From contig OY365807.1 in NCBI GenBank assembly GCA_959347315.1, positions 35,945,072 through 36,009,071 of the forward strand: DNA of 64,000 bases, read 5' to 3'. The position numbers and the translations under genes were made by a program. The stretch is from Bimastos eiseni. Taxonomy: Eukaryota; Annelida; Clitellata; Crassiclitellata; Lumbricidae. The notes under the pieces were generated by a model. It did not search any database. It saw only the letters and a program-made list of their open reading frames with translations, and had not been told where the DNA came from. The number at the start of each line of letters is the position of its first letter. The first letter of the stretch is position 1. Below are positions 35,395-46,849 of this stretch, in pieces.

Positions 35395-35500
35395 CTATCA
35401 TTATCATTATTATTGTTGTTGTTGTTGTTATTATTATTATTATTTTATTTTTTAAATATTTTTTCCCCCGAGATACATATGATCCCTCGGGATTCAAAAA
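35395..35500 (-). repeat. Retrotransposon 3' tail, copy B
   Basis: On the minus strand, CCGAGGGATCATATG and TATCTCGGGGGAAAAAATA are followed by (TAA)n. This aligns well with 60265-60310 (copy A) and 35548-35606 (copy C). Confidence 0.75.
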
Positions 35501-35547
35501 ATTAGGGGGGCATTGTTCTGGAATGGCTAGTCTTCGCAGATGGTTTT

Positions 35548-35606
35548 GTTATTATTATTATTATTACTATTTTTTCGAGGTAGTTATGCTCCCTCAGGTG
35601 ATAAAA
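35548..35606 (-). repeat. Retrotransposon 3' tail, copy C
   Basis: Minus strand TATCACCTGAGGGAGCATAA and CTACCTCGAAAAAATAG are followed by (TAA)n. Same consensus as copies A and B. Confidence 0.75.
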
Positions 35607-35857
35607 AAATTGTCCATAGACTGAGAAATTGGGTTCTCGAACGGTTACCACTCCACCGGTTTAGGCATTAAGAAAGTACTGCGAAACGCTACCGCATTGA
35701 AGCGCTGAAAAAGATAGCTAGCTTCTCGTGGATATGATATACAAGTCACATTGCGCCCAAGGTCCATTGCAAAGGTATGGCCATTGTTATTTATGAGCCC
35801 CAAGGTTTCAAAGGAATAAATTTGTGTGACTCAAGTAGTGTGCTGTATTTAGTATCC

Positions 35858-35936
35858 TTGCGTTATTATTATTATTATTGTTATTGTTATTATTATTATT
35901 ATTCGCATGACGAAAGATCTCTTCATTATTATTATA

Positions 35937-36010
<74 letters not shown>

Positions 36011-36012
36011 CA
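35858..36012 (+). repeat. (TTA)n microsatellite
   Basis: Long TTA run with occasional TTG. It adjoins the C-terminal break of the retrotransposon fragment at 36025. Poly-Asn and poly-Tyr open frames here are artefacts. Confidence 0.95.
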
Positions 36013-36024
36013 TGGTCTTCAATG

Positions 36025-37119
36025 TTAATTAATGGTGATGTCGTCCGGAGTAGCTCTACTCGTTGGACTCCTGAGCAGCGAATTGATGGGGCCAAAGGTT
36101 TCGAATGCCACCGGTGTGAAGACGTACGTGATGGCTAGCTCGGCGTATTTCTGAGTTTTGAGGTTCGCCGCCCTCTCGGCCGCAGCGCCCGCTCTTTGTG
36201 ATGTTTCTGGCAGATACGACGTCGCCATTGTATCTGAGACTGTCGCGTCCCATATCAAACACAGCCCCGCCCGCCATGGTATATGAGTGAGTCCATCTGG
36301 TCTTTTACCATCAGATCGGGTCAAACCCACCGGCTCTTTGACAGTGGGGATCCCTGCACGGATTAAACTTCTACAAATAAGGTCGTTCAGGCCCAGGCCA
36401 CATGAGAGACCGTGATATCCGTTTCTCTCGACCAGGGCACCGCATGGGCAGGAATGAGGTAAACAGACAGGTAACCCAAGTCTGTAACCCACCGCCACCC
36501 TCAGGGACTCATCGTCAAGACTCAGCCCGCAGTTTGTAATCGGTAGGGCTAAGAGCCAGTCGCCTGCGTGTGGTGCTGCCACTGCTCTAAGACGTGCCTG
36601 ATTCTGGGAATCAGGCATTCTGGAGGCGAGGTCTGCCACTCCGAGCTCGATCAAAGGGTCGTCCCATCTCGATTATTTGTGAGCCCAAGCTTCTTCCGGC
36701 TCTGGTACTCCGCTGGTTTCCCTCCATTTGGCCTGAAGGATCTCCAGGGCAGGGCCCTTTTTAGGCTTTCCTCACAGAATCCTTGTCTGGAGTATATCAG
36801 TGGCTGCGGCCGATGCCAAGAAGGCTGGAAGTGCCAGCGAAACCATTGATCGGATGCCCAGTCCTCCTCTTTTGATGGGCAGTGTGGCTTGAAGCCATGC
36901 CTCGTCGGTGAGAACAAGATTGGGCACCTCAGCGAGGCCCACCCTCAAGGCCTTGTCATACTCCTCCAGTCCTCTGTGGCCTTCGCATGGGCAGCTTCTG
37001 AGGGTATATAATAGTCGGGTGGCACTCAGCGAGTATCGGAGCAAGATGAGAGCGTCATGTGTGGCGATGGATGTTAGTTTTTCCATCATGCGCATTAGCT
37101 CCACTGTGCGCGCATTCAA
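36025..37119 (-). pseudogene. Truncated RLE-type retrotransposon ORF, second copy
   Basis: The minus strand aligns collinearly with 62240-63355 of the copy at 60.5 kb, from the thumb-like region (THDALILLRYSL, RGGLGIRSMVSLALPAFLAS) through APHAGDWLLALP, the zinc knuckle (CLPHSCPCG...HGLSC) and the restriction-like endonuclease core (GKRPDG, then LIWDATV). One frame covers the whole length, interrupted by two in-frame stops, TGA at 36772-36774 and TAA at 36655-36657. The reverse transcriptase half is missing and the last ~25 residues are also lost. Both breaks lie at TAA/TTA microsatellites. It is dead. Confidence 0.88.
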
Positions 37120-37124
37120 TTATA

Positions 37125-37245
37125 ATGATAATATTAATAATTATTATTATTATTATCATTTATTTTTATTTTTTATTTTCATTATCATCATAATCACCGT
37201 CGTCGTCGTCATCATCAACATCATCATCATCATCATCATCACATT
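37125..37245 (+). repeat. (TTA)n, AT-rich and (CAT)n tract
   Basis: TTA repeats beside the 5' break of the retrotransposon fragment, then T-rich sequence and (CAT/CGT)n. Confidence 0.9.
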
Positions 37246-37249
37246 GAAT

Positions 37250-38310
37250 TTTGCAAGTATTTATCAAGATTGTTTAGTTAGCAAATAAGCATATTCTTCA
37301 TTGAACCAACCGCATGTCCGCACTCTGGTGTACAAAACATTATAAAGTACAGCGCTCTAATTACATGTTATGAAATCTACCTCTGCTCGTAATATATAAG
37401 CTGCTAATAACTGACAGACAGCTTTTTGCTTTGCCTGAGCCAAGAATAATAACATCGACTGTATATCATTTTTTAAATGAGCTTTCAACTTGCTACATAC
37501 TTACTGAATTGTATAACAGCGTTATTAACAAAACAATCGTCTGGAAATAAAATACCGAAAATGATTGGCTAAAGGATGCAAGTGATGAACATCAGTGATG
37601 TGATTGGATACCCGTTCGATGACGTCATTTGTGAAACAGTCTCTTATGACGTAAAATTTATGGCCGTGACAAAGCCGACTTCAAAGAACGGGCGAGAAGA
37701 CGACGGCATGAATTTAATATCGGATTATTGCACTTTATATGTTTGTAAGAAAACACTATCAAAATAGAACTGTGAGAATAATTTAAAACACGGAACTGAA
37801 CATTAGTTTGTCTATTAGAAGCTTAACTTTTAAACTGTTTTCGATGTTACTGCAAGTTCAAGTTCAAGCGAGGCTTCAGCAAGAACATAGCCCGGATATA
37901 ACTCCAACGGTCATTACTTTCAAAGCCATTGTGAAGTGAAGATTCGAGTATAATATAAATTCATAGTCTTCTGCTATATTATACATTTATACGAGGAGAA
38001 TTCAAAAGACAAGACTGCATCATGAACAGTAGCGAAGAAAAGACTGAACGTCGTCAGCCTGCTTGCTTAATCTGCCCAAACTGAACATTGTCTTGTATAT
38101 TTAAATTTGACTTCTGTGCGAGAAAGTTGGTGTCCAAATGCATCCACGTTTCCTTTTGCTGTTAGCTTATTAGGTATTTGGGTACTTCGTTCATCTAAAG
38201 GTTTAGGCCATTCAATTTATTTTACATTTATTTAGTTGTTTAATGGGTTGATCTGCTACAGGAAAAACAGCTGCGAGTTACCGAGTTAATATGCTGAGAA
38301 AAGGAAAGAA
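37250..38310. other. No recognised gene
   Basis: An ATG open frame of 63 codons (37576-37767, plus) has mixed composition but no recognisable motif. Nothing else seen. Confidence 0.35.
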
Positions 38311-38513
38311 TGATCAAGAATGGCCCAAAAAGTTGCGCACAGATGTAACGCAAGTAAAGAGAGGGAAAAGCAGTAGAGTAAACTCTCACCAACGTTAATC
38401 TTTGGCGGTTTTGGACGGGTCGCAAATCGGATTGGATTGCAGGGTTGGGCCACAGCCGATTGCTCAACATCCAGTAAATAGCAAGGACCCCAAAGGAAGA
38501 GAGGAGCTAGCAC

Positions 38514-38706
38514 TCATGTTTCAGATTCAGCAGTGTGCAAAATATAGTGTAAAGAGCCCAAAACAGACCCCTGGGACAACCCAAACGGGGCGGGGACTCT
38601 GTTGGATCTAGATGACTCAAAGATGACGCAAGAGCCACGCTCTCCAAGGAATGAACGGAGCCACTCGATGGAGGAAGGAGCTAAGCCGTTCCAGCCAACT
38701 GCTCTA
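38514..38706 (-). pseudogene. Decayed LINE reverse transcriptase fragment
   Basis: The minus strand reads SSIEWLRSFLGERGSCVIFE, then APFGLSQGSVLGSLHYILHT and stop. This fits the segment WFxSYLxxRxxxV...FGVPQGSVLGPLLFxLY of CR1/Jockey/L2-type reverse transcriptases, the region between motifs A and C including motif B. The catalytic YADD region is not recognisable downstream. Upstream the sequence dissolves into the 46-bp minisatellite, whose unit resembles the WLxSYL coding segment. Confidence 0.75.
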
Positions 38707-39590
38707 AGCGCAATGGAAGGTAGGAGTTAAGCCGCTACAGCCAACTGCTCTAAACGCAATGGAAGGTAGGAGTTAAGCCGCTCCAGATAACTGCTCTAAG
38801 CGCAATGGAAGGTAGGAGTTAAGCCGTCCAGCCAACTGCTGAGAGCGCAGAGAGAGAGAAAGGAGTTAAGCCGCTCCAGCCAACTATGGGAAGCGCAATG
38901 GAAGGTAGGAGTTAAGCCGCTCTAGCCAACTGCTCTAAGCGCAATGGAAGGTAGAAGTTAAGAGGCTCCAGCTAACTGCTCTGAGCGCAGAGGGAGAAAA
39001 GAGTTGAGCCGCTCCAGTCAACTGCTGAGAGCGCAGTGGAAGGTAGGAGTTAAGCCGCTCCAGCCAACTGTTGGAAGCGCAGTGGAAGGTAGGAGTTAAG
39101 CCGCTCCAGCCAACTGTTGGAAGCGCAGTGGAAGGTAGGAGTTAAGCCGCTCCAGCCAACTGCTCTAAGCGCAATGGAAGGTAGGAGTTAAGAGGCTCCA
39201 GCTAACTGCTCTGAGCGCAGAGGGAGAAAGGAGTTGAGCCGCTCCAGTCAACTGCTGAGAGCGCAGTGGAAGGTAGAAGTTAAGCCGCTCCAGCTAACTG
39301 CTCTGAGCGCAGAGGGAGAAAGGAGTTGAGCCGCTCCAGTCAACTGCTGAGAGCGCAGTGGAAGGTAGAAGTTAAGCCGCTCCAGCTAACTGCGGCGAGC
39401 GCAGAGGGAGAAAGGTGTTAAGCCGCTCCAGCCTATTGCGGAAACCGCAGTGGAAGGTAGGAGTTAAGCCGCTCCAGCCAACTGCTGGAACAGCCGAGCT
39501 CAATGCTAGGAGACCCATAGGAGTTAAGCCCCTCGAGCCTGCTTCTGTTAGCGCAGCCGAAGGAAAGGGTTAAGCCGTTCCAGCCTACTT
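38670..39590 (-). repeat. 46-bp minisatellite, about 20 copies, grown from reverse transcriptase sequence
   Basis: The unit carries GGAGTTAAGCCGCTCCAGCC and AACTGCTCTAAGCGCAATGG in turn. Two subtypes exist, one with AATGGAAGGTAGG and one with AGAGGGAGAAAGG, and blocks of the pair recur. On the minus strand a unit reads SWLERLNSYLPLR, similar to the adjoining reverse transcriptase segment, and the first unit is continuous with that fragment. As 46 is not a multiple of three, no long frame runs through. Confidence 0.9.
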
Positions 39591-39599
39591 TTTCTGTTG

Positions 39600-40640
39600 G
39601 ATGGCTGCATGGCGAAGGTTGGCAGCGCATTCCATCGACTGTACGTGCAGTGTAACTTGCTATTTAATTTGCTTGTGTTTAGCAATAGACGGTATCGATA
39701 GAGAATCAGTAATACGAATCGTCGTAGATCAGGTTGTTTCAATCTTCGGATCTTTACACTGCATCGAGGCTTCTTTAGAGTTATTCCTAATCTCGCATAT
39801 TCTCCTTCGTCCGTCGCCTGTCAATCACCCTTCTATTTTTCTTGCTCTGCTCCGTGAAGGGCTGTGCTAATCCTGGCGGAAGCGTATTAACCCGTCGTCC
39901 TATCGTTTCGTCTCTCGATATATAAGTTCATGTAGGCAACGCGGCGGATCGATATGGGTCTCCTAGGCGACCGTCCGCTCAGCCAAAACGAAATACTCTG
40001 AAACAAAAATGGTGGAATATGAAGTAACTAAATGTAGGGGCTGGACCCATAGCTCGCCGAATACTATAGTAAACCTTTCAGGCTGCAATAAATGTATTAC
40101 TTTGGTTTTACAACGTGAAACAGTTTTCCCTGATGTATTATTTTACGGGCAAATTCTCCGATAAGCACACACAATGTCGTGCCGACATGCAATGTAACAG
40201 ATGAATTGATACATGCATGTGTGGCGGACAGGCCACAAGGCTTGAATGAATGATTTATTTAAATAATCGGCTCGCCATAGTGTTATTTTACGTCTAATTT
40301 TGTACAGTGTTGCGCATAGGAAGGAAGACCGATCGGCGGTTTTTAATCGAGTGCATAGCTTGCAGACGCATGAATTGGCTTGAGTATAGCCTGACATGCG
40401 GTGCATCGCTATATATGTGGAGCAGTGGTTCGTACTGCTTCATACGTAGAGTGGTTCTCGTACCGCTCCAGGGATCGTTGAGTGTTGCCATATAAATACG
40501 ACCTCTAGTGACAGCCGCTCTCGCGGTCAGGCCGGTGCTGCTTTTCGCTGATCTGGTGGGGTGGGCCCCTCTGCCGTCGATCGCAAGACGGACCGTGCCC
40601 TGATCGTAGGAGTCAACAGGCTGACAGAGGAAAGACCGAT
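39600..40640. other. No recognised gene
   Basis: Open frames on both strands near 40143-40656 lack recognisable motifs. A CATATAAATA word at about 40488 could be a TATA box, but nothing downstream supports a gene. Confidence 0.35.
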
Positions 40641-40659
40641 CGTGAGAAATGCTCACAGG

Positions 40660-42950
40660 TCTGGGTGCCGTTCGAGAGTGCTTACAAACCTGACAGAGAG
40701 ATAGACTGGGAAAAATCCCCGACCGTGCAGACCGTGGGAGTTCTGGTGGCCGAGAAATATTCTGGTTGGCTACCTAGATCGGTCATAGTTACTCCTCGAG
40801 AATACCAACCGGTTGTCGGATACGTGACCCCGTCGGTGGCCGTGAGAAATAGAGATCGGGTAAAGCCCCGAGCAACCGAACGCTACATCGAGACAGATTT
40901 ATGGCGACTGTTGAGACAATTTACGGGAAGAATTCCCCAGTGTACACGTTGGTTAAAAGACGGGGAGGGCGGACCCGTGAAGCCGTTGGAAACAGACTGA
41001 GAGCTACCGGAGAAGCCGTTGACAAATACTGGAAAACATGAATATATTCGATAAATACGGGGAGGGTGACCCCATTGTTGCGTTAGATACAGGGAAAGTT
41101 CCCTTTGGTACCGAAAACCTGATCAATTGTGAGCGTCTCCGCATATTCTTTATATTTACGGTTTTCCGTAAATATCTATGCTTGGCTACCTAACGGTGGT
41201 CATACTTACTCCTCTCGTTTACCAGCAATCTATTGAATTGCGTGTCTGATCGCAATGTCTTAGGTCGCGGTTTCCCCGCGTATCTATACTTGAGTTACTT
41301 AACGTAATATCTGTACTTGCGGTGTCCCCGCAGTATGTCTTCTTGATTGTCTTACGGTCTTTCGGTAAATATTCTTACTGGCTACCTATGTTGGTCACAG
41401 TTACTCCTCTCGGTTTTCCAGAAATCTTTTCACTTGTGTGTCTAGTTGCAATATCTTGGCTCGCGGTTTCCCCGCGAGGCGTCTACTAATTTCTTCTTGT
41501 AGATCTAACTACATAATCTTCTTTCGAGGATTTCCTCGAAAGATTTGCCAGTGGTTCGTTCCAGTGTACAAGAGACAGAGTACAATTGCTTCAGAGAAAG
41601 TGATTATAATAATACAGGTCTGTGTGAAACATAGAGGTAACGTGGTGACACTTACCTCAGGTGCCTGTGAGAGAATCGAGTCTGAGAAACGAGAGTTGGT
41701 GCATTACCGTTGGTCAGATCTTTAGGTGACGAATACAAATATGTTCCTACGATGGGATGAATAAATGCCGTCGATGAGAGTTAAAGACATGTGAGAGTCT
41801 GGGTGATCGGATATTAAAGTATATGACAGATGCAAGCAGGCCGAGAAATATACTCGTTGGCTACCTAGTTCGGTCATAGATACTCCTCCCGTTTCCCCAG
41901 GTTGTCGGAGACATGAAAATTCGGGTGGCCGCAAGAGATACAAGCCGAGTAGATTCTCGCAGTAGCAGCCGTACAAACCGAGAGAGCTGCCAGTGGAGAG
42001 TTGGCACATACGGGGAAAGTTCCCCATTGAATACGTTCGATAGAAATATCGGGGAAATTCCCGAAGGACCCGCTGGAATTACACGTGGAGGGTGAACACG
42101 TTAGAAGAGCACGTGACAAACGAGAAAACACTGGTGCCGATTGATACCTTCAGGTTACTAGTCAAGTAACTCTTCTTGATGGCTTTATAGTCGTTCGATA
42201 GATACTCTTGTTTGTTACCTACGTTGGTCATAGTTACTCCTCCCGGTTTCCCGAGTATCAGAATATATTACGGTGTTGGCGGACAATTGCCAACGCAGAG
42301 GACGGTCAATCGTGTGCCTGATAACTTATGCGTGTGAGGCCGGTATGCCACACACGGAAATGGGCCAAGAGGCCGACGTGAAAGTCTGGGCAGTCGGAAC
42401 CCAGGGTAAAGATAGTAAGCAGACCAAGAATTGATCGATGCGTAAATATTACTGTTGGCTACCTACGTTGGTCATAGATACTCCTCTCGTTTAAATATTA
42501 CTGTTGGCTACCTACGTTGGTCATAGATACTCCTCCCGTTTTCCCGAAGAGTATCTATTTGCGTGTCTGATCGAAGTGATCGATACGAGTACGTTTGGGT
42601 AATCGGGTACCCAGGTGAATACATGGTTGTTTGTCGTCACACACAGTTCTGAGAGCTGACTGAAGTGCGAGGTCGGGCCCCCTCGTGCGTAGGTCGGATC
42701 GAAGATCTGTGTGCAGATAGCGAAGGTTATAGACAGAAGACCTTCGCTATCAGTGTCCGTGAATACCATGCCAGTGTCATTTTTATCGAAGCAGAATATA
42801 TCAGTGTTGGTGGGTAACTGCTAACACAGAGGACGGGAACTTAATCAGTCAAATGTGCATGACTAAATATACGTGTGCGGCCGTTTATGCCATACACGGA
42901 AATAGATCGAGAGATACGTGTTGAGCAGAAGACGTGATAGCTAAGTGTCT
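40660..42950. repeat. Stem-loop mosaic of recurring modules
   Basis: A module GGCTACCTACGTTGGTCATA followed by GATACTCCTCCCG recurs, diverged, starting at about 40768, 41184, 41380, 41859, 42213, 42457 and 42506. Spacing is irregular, and the last two are a 49-bp tandem duplication. Between modules lie perfect short hairpins: 41154-41173 (8-bp stem), 41266-41280, 41318-41332, 41461-41477 (6 bp), 41521-41542 (9 bp), 40925-40937, 41091-41104 and 42012-42025. A further pair of segments (about 42270-42360 and 42805-42900) share GTTGGCGGACAATTGC/GTTGGTGGGTAACTGC and ATGCCA(C/T)ACACGGAAAT. The only long open frame (40665-41000) has no recognised domain. Function is unknown. Confidence 0.7.
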
Positions 42951-44290
42951 AGCATGATATGACGAAGAGCTGCGAGACTGGTGTGTCTAGGACGACAGAG
43001 GTTAGAGAGTTGGGGACAGTAATGTCTAAGAGTATAAGACGTTGGATTTAGCTACCGATAATTGTATAGGCCGAAATGGCTTATGGACTTGTTTCAAATA
43101 TGTCTGAACCTCGTAACTTAAGAGAACGTTTGGTGTCCCTAAATGGCGATAGTTTCAGAGTCACAAGATGCTGAACGGTACGACATCAGGTAGAGGAAGA
43201 CGAGGCTAGTAGCTTGGAAGGTATGCAAGGCGATGAAGACTCCTGCCGGTATGATTATGAATCCTGTTTTGAGTACGGCCATCCTCAGAACGTTGCCCAT
43301 CCGGCGACCGCGGAATAGGCAGAGTCAGACCCCTTTACTAATTCGAGCCGTGTTACCTTTCTTGGAGAAGAAACCCGTCCCTAATCTTGCCTGGTGATAG
43401 TGAACATCCTGGTACATATAGAGTAACCGTTTGGCATTGAGATTTGGTAAGAAAGTGACTCGGGCGACTCCAGACGTGTCAGCGAGCTGGGGTCGACACC
43501 GTCCGTTAGCGCTAGGCAGGCGCTCGGGCGGCAGAACGCCACACATGCATGCATACAATGTATGCATAAGTACGTAAAGTATGCAATGCCATACAACCGT
43601 ACAAGCGTATATGTGTAAATGTGACCGCTAGGGCGAAACATTTGTTCCTGGATAATATATGCATCCTAGCCGTGTTTACTTCCTCAGACTCTTAAAATGA
43701 AGTAGGGCTTTGAGAAATATTAAATGCTACCATTTACTGAATCGATCTGCAAAGCATATAGGCCCTATTCAGTTTAAGCTGAACTATTTACAAAAGCGAC
43801 AATTCATTTTTTCGTAATGCGACTTTCAAATTGTCAGTTTAAGTTAAATGAAACTATATATACAAAACGCCGATAAATTAATTAAAGTCAGGAAATTTAG
43901 CAAGGAATTAGTGGGGCCTACAGCTGCCTACTTCTACGAGGATTCAATGTACCGAGGAAAATAATGGGCTTATACGGCGACAGAAAGCGAACCAATTCAA
44001 TTCCAATCTTGCGATTATTGTAAGAAGATAATTAAGAACGAACCTAAGAGAAAGATTTTTTTGAAGTACAAAAAACATTGAAATGTGAAACGAATTGATG
44101 GAGTCGAGTGCATTATATGAAATACTTGATGTCCTCTAGCGTAGTGTCTTGTACTCGCATGTTCGTCAGACTCGAGCGTCATCTAGCAGTGTCACTCTCG
44201 CTATTATCGATCAACACGATCAGTTATCCACCTATTACTGAATCAGTCATGCATCTGTCTGTCCGTACGTCCGCACCTTTGGTTCTCGAC
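42951..44290. other. No recognised gene
   Basis: Between 43090 and 43320 a broken plus-strand reading includes an acidic stretch (EEDEASSLEGMQGDEDS), with stops on both sides. It could be a decayed coding segment but cannot be assigned. Confidence 0.25.
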
Positions 44291-44299
44291 TTTCTTCCA

Positions 44300-44830
44300 T
44301 CCATATATTTATGTACATATCAACACATTCATTCAGCTCAACATCCATCCGCTCCGTACCTCCATCCATCCATTCATCTGTCCAACCAACCATCCATCCA
44401 CCCATTCTTCCATCCATCCATCCATCCACCCATTCTTCCATCCGTCCATCCATCCATCCATTATTCCATCCGTTTATCTATTCATTATTCCATCCATCCA
44501 CCCATCCTCCATCCATCCATCTGTCCGTCCGTCCACCATCAATCTATCCATCCCAATGACCCATCCATCAGTCCGTCCGTCCATCCATCCATTCATCCAT
44601 CTATTCATCCAGCCAGCCAGCCATTCATCAATTCATTTATCCATCCAGTCATCCATCCATCCATTCATCTATCCATCCATTCATTTAATCCATCCTTCCA
44701 TCCATCCATTATTCCATCCGTCCATCCGTCCATCCAACAAATCATGCATCCCAATAATCCATAAACATCCATCAATCCTTCCATCCATCCATTCATCTTT
44801 CAACCAGGCAGCCATCCATAGGGTCATGCA
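44300..44830 (+). repeat. (CCAT)n array
   Basis: Imperfect CATCCATCCATC with ATTC, CCGT and other interruptions. It opens Ser-Ile-His-Pro frames that are not genes. A 21-bp repeat (AACAATCAATCCATGCATTAA) follows at about 44887-44965. Confidence 0.93.
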
Positions 44831-45149
44831 ATAATCTGCAAATCTATCAATTCCACCACTCATCCCATTAATCACTATTATAATCCGCTTCAATCAATCC
44901 ATGCATTAAAACAATCAATCCATGCATTAAAACAATCAATCCATGCATTAAAACAATCAATCCATGCATCCACCCAGTCAGTCAAGCCCTCCTTCCCATC
45001 CATTTATCCGTTGAACCATTCATCTAGTGAACCATTCATCCACCTACTACTGAAACCAGAAGCAATCAAGCGATTAATTCACATTCCGATTCATTGATTT
45101 ATTCAACCATCCGTTAATGCACACATCCCTTTCATTCATCAATCAATCC

Positions 45150-45345
45150 TCTCACTCACTCGTCCATCTATCTATCCATCGATTAAATCGCATCCAAAAC
45201 TATCCCGCCTTCCGTCCATCCTTTCACTCCCTCCCTCTCTCCATCTCTCCCTTCCTCCCTTCATCTATCCATCCATCCCTTCATCTATCCATCCATCCCT
45301 TCATCTTTCCATCCATCCATCCAGCGTCCACTCATCCATCCGTTC
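45150..45345 (+). repeat. CCAT/CCTC-rich tract
   Basis: Continues the tetranucleotide style with CCTCCCTTCATCTATC units. Confidence 0.75.
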
Positions 45346-45805
45346 TTCAATCAACGAGCCGTCCTGGTATCAGTTGGTTGCTTGCAGTTACGTTTCGGCG
45401 AGAGAGAGACATACAGACAGAGAAAAAGACACAGTGAGACACGAAAAGAGGGAGGGAGAGGGAGACGGAGAGGAAGAGAGCCTAAGAAAATGACGGCATT
45501 GACGGTATTTATCACCGGACGGCGGCGAGGCGGGGCAGTGGACACTGCGTGGTCAGTGCAATGACCGTCACTGACTGACCACTGCTTGTACTCGGCAGAC
45601 GACGCTTTTCGTTACACGGCTCCATCCTGTGTACGCTGTAGCAGTCCCATCAGTGTTACTCATACACATACCGCGCAACCCTGTAACGCATTGTAACACA
45701 GTTAAGTTTGATAACCGATCGAGAACTGCGTTACAGTGTTAGCCGTTAACGGTATGTCGCTGTGAGAAACAGAAGGATTTTGAGATTGATCTGCTGTTGT
45801 CAAAG

Positions 45806-45884
45806 ATGGACACCGAGAAACTACGAGTGGTCATTCAGCTGACCATTTTGACCTATTTCAGCATTTGGGAGGTTCTTTGCATTG
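45806..45884 (+). CDS. Putative first exon encoding a signal peptide
   Basis: ATG in a strong Kozak-like context (CAAAGATGG) starts MDTEKLRVVIQLTILTYFSI and continues WEVLCI. This is a short charged N-terminus followed by a hydrophobic run of about 17-18 residues, as in a signal peptide or signal anchor. The frame then meets ATTG/GTAACA, a usable splice donor that would leave a phase 1 junction, the common phase after signal-peptide exons of secreted and receptor genes. No downstream exon with a recognised extracellular domain was found in the window, so the gene may continue far away, or the match may be chance. Confidence 0.3.
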
Positions 45885-46120
45885 GTAACACATCGACGCG
45901 CTCAGGGTTAGTATGCCAATTACTGTTAGCGACTAATTTCGACGATGCCTTTAGATGTATGAGAGACAGTAGAATAATTTCAATCTCACATTCTTTCACT
46001 GTAATTTGCAATCCAAGCAAACATTCTTTCAACGCTTCCCGGCTACTTTCGCAATGTCAACTAATTTTCTGGTATCTGTAGATGTCAGTCGTAAAGTATT
46101 GTTTATACCGTAACAATACA

Positions 46121-46237
46121 ACCTAAACGCATGTAACAATATAATGTAGACCCATGTCTACTACCTAAACGCATGTAACAATATAATGTAGACCCATGTC
46201 TACAACCTAAACGCATGTAACAATATAATGTAGATGC
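46121..46237 (+). repeat. 42-bp tandem repeat, 2.7 copies
   Basis: CCTAAACGCATGTAACAATA then TAATGTAGACCCATGTCTAC, nearly perfect copies. Confidence 0.9.
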
Positions 46238-46309
46238 TAACAAGGGACAGCTTGACGGTATTGTAACGTGTATTGCAAACGTTACCGCCCAACGTCACAC
46301 CACAGAATC

Positions 46310-46650
46310 GAGATACACTGTAGGCCTTCATAATGACATCCATGAGGTTTGGACGGGTTCTATACATCGGTTGGGCTCCGTGGGTTTTCGTGGGCCACTG
46401 GTGAATCGTCTGGCTGTCGTGATATTCGACCAACGCACGACGAATGCCTGCTCTTCTACATCCTCCTTGAATATCTGGATGTACGTCATCTTCCACCAGT
46501 GAGGTAGTACTCGTCGAAATCGACCCCGTGTTTGCGACTCGATCTCGGCAAGTCGTCGCTCAACCTTTTTCGGCGCAACTTGGCCCAGAGACTTTGAACA
46601 TCTATGCCATCAACCAGCTTTTGAAGGGAATCTGTTGGTTCGATGAATAA
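46310..46650 (+). mobile_element. Dispersed ~600-bp repeat, copy B (partial)
   Basis: Shares ACGACGAATGCC, GTCATCTTCCACCAG, AAGTCGTCGCT and CAGAGACTTTGAACATC with copy A (27030-27610) in the same order. It lacks the tail part. Confidence 0.7.
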
Positions 46651-46849
46651 ATGAGATGAATATGCAACATATATCTGTAAATAGATTAAATAGAATACAA
46701 CATTTCAAGTATAAGCTTTCTATCTTGTTTAATTTAAAGAAACGTCTGTTTTGAGCTGCTGGCATACTCTCTCAATTCTTACTCTCTCATACATACATGC
46801 ATACATACATACATACATACCTGTCATACATACATGCATACGTGCAATG

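Noticed and set aside
40665..41000. 111-codon open frame in the stem-loop mosaic
   Set aside because: Runs through the repeat modules, has no recognised domain, and the related modules nearby are not open.
40140..43330. LTR retrotransposon with a long leader
   Set aside because: A TATAAATA word and a broken acidic reading at 43.1-43.3 kb suggested it, but no LTR pair, primer-binding site or polyprotein motif was found.
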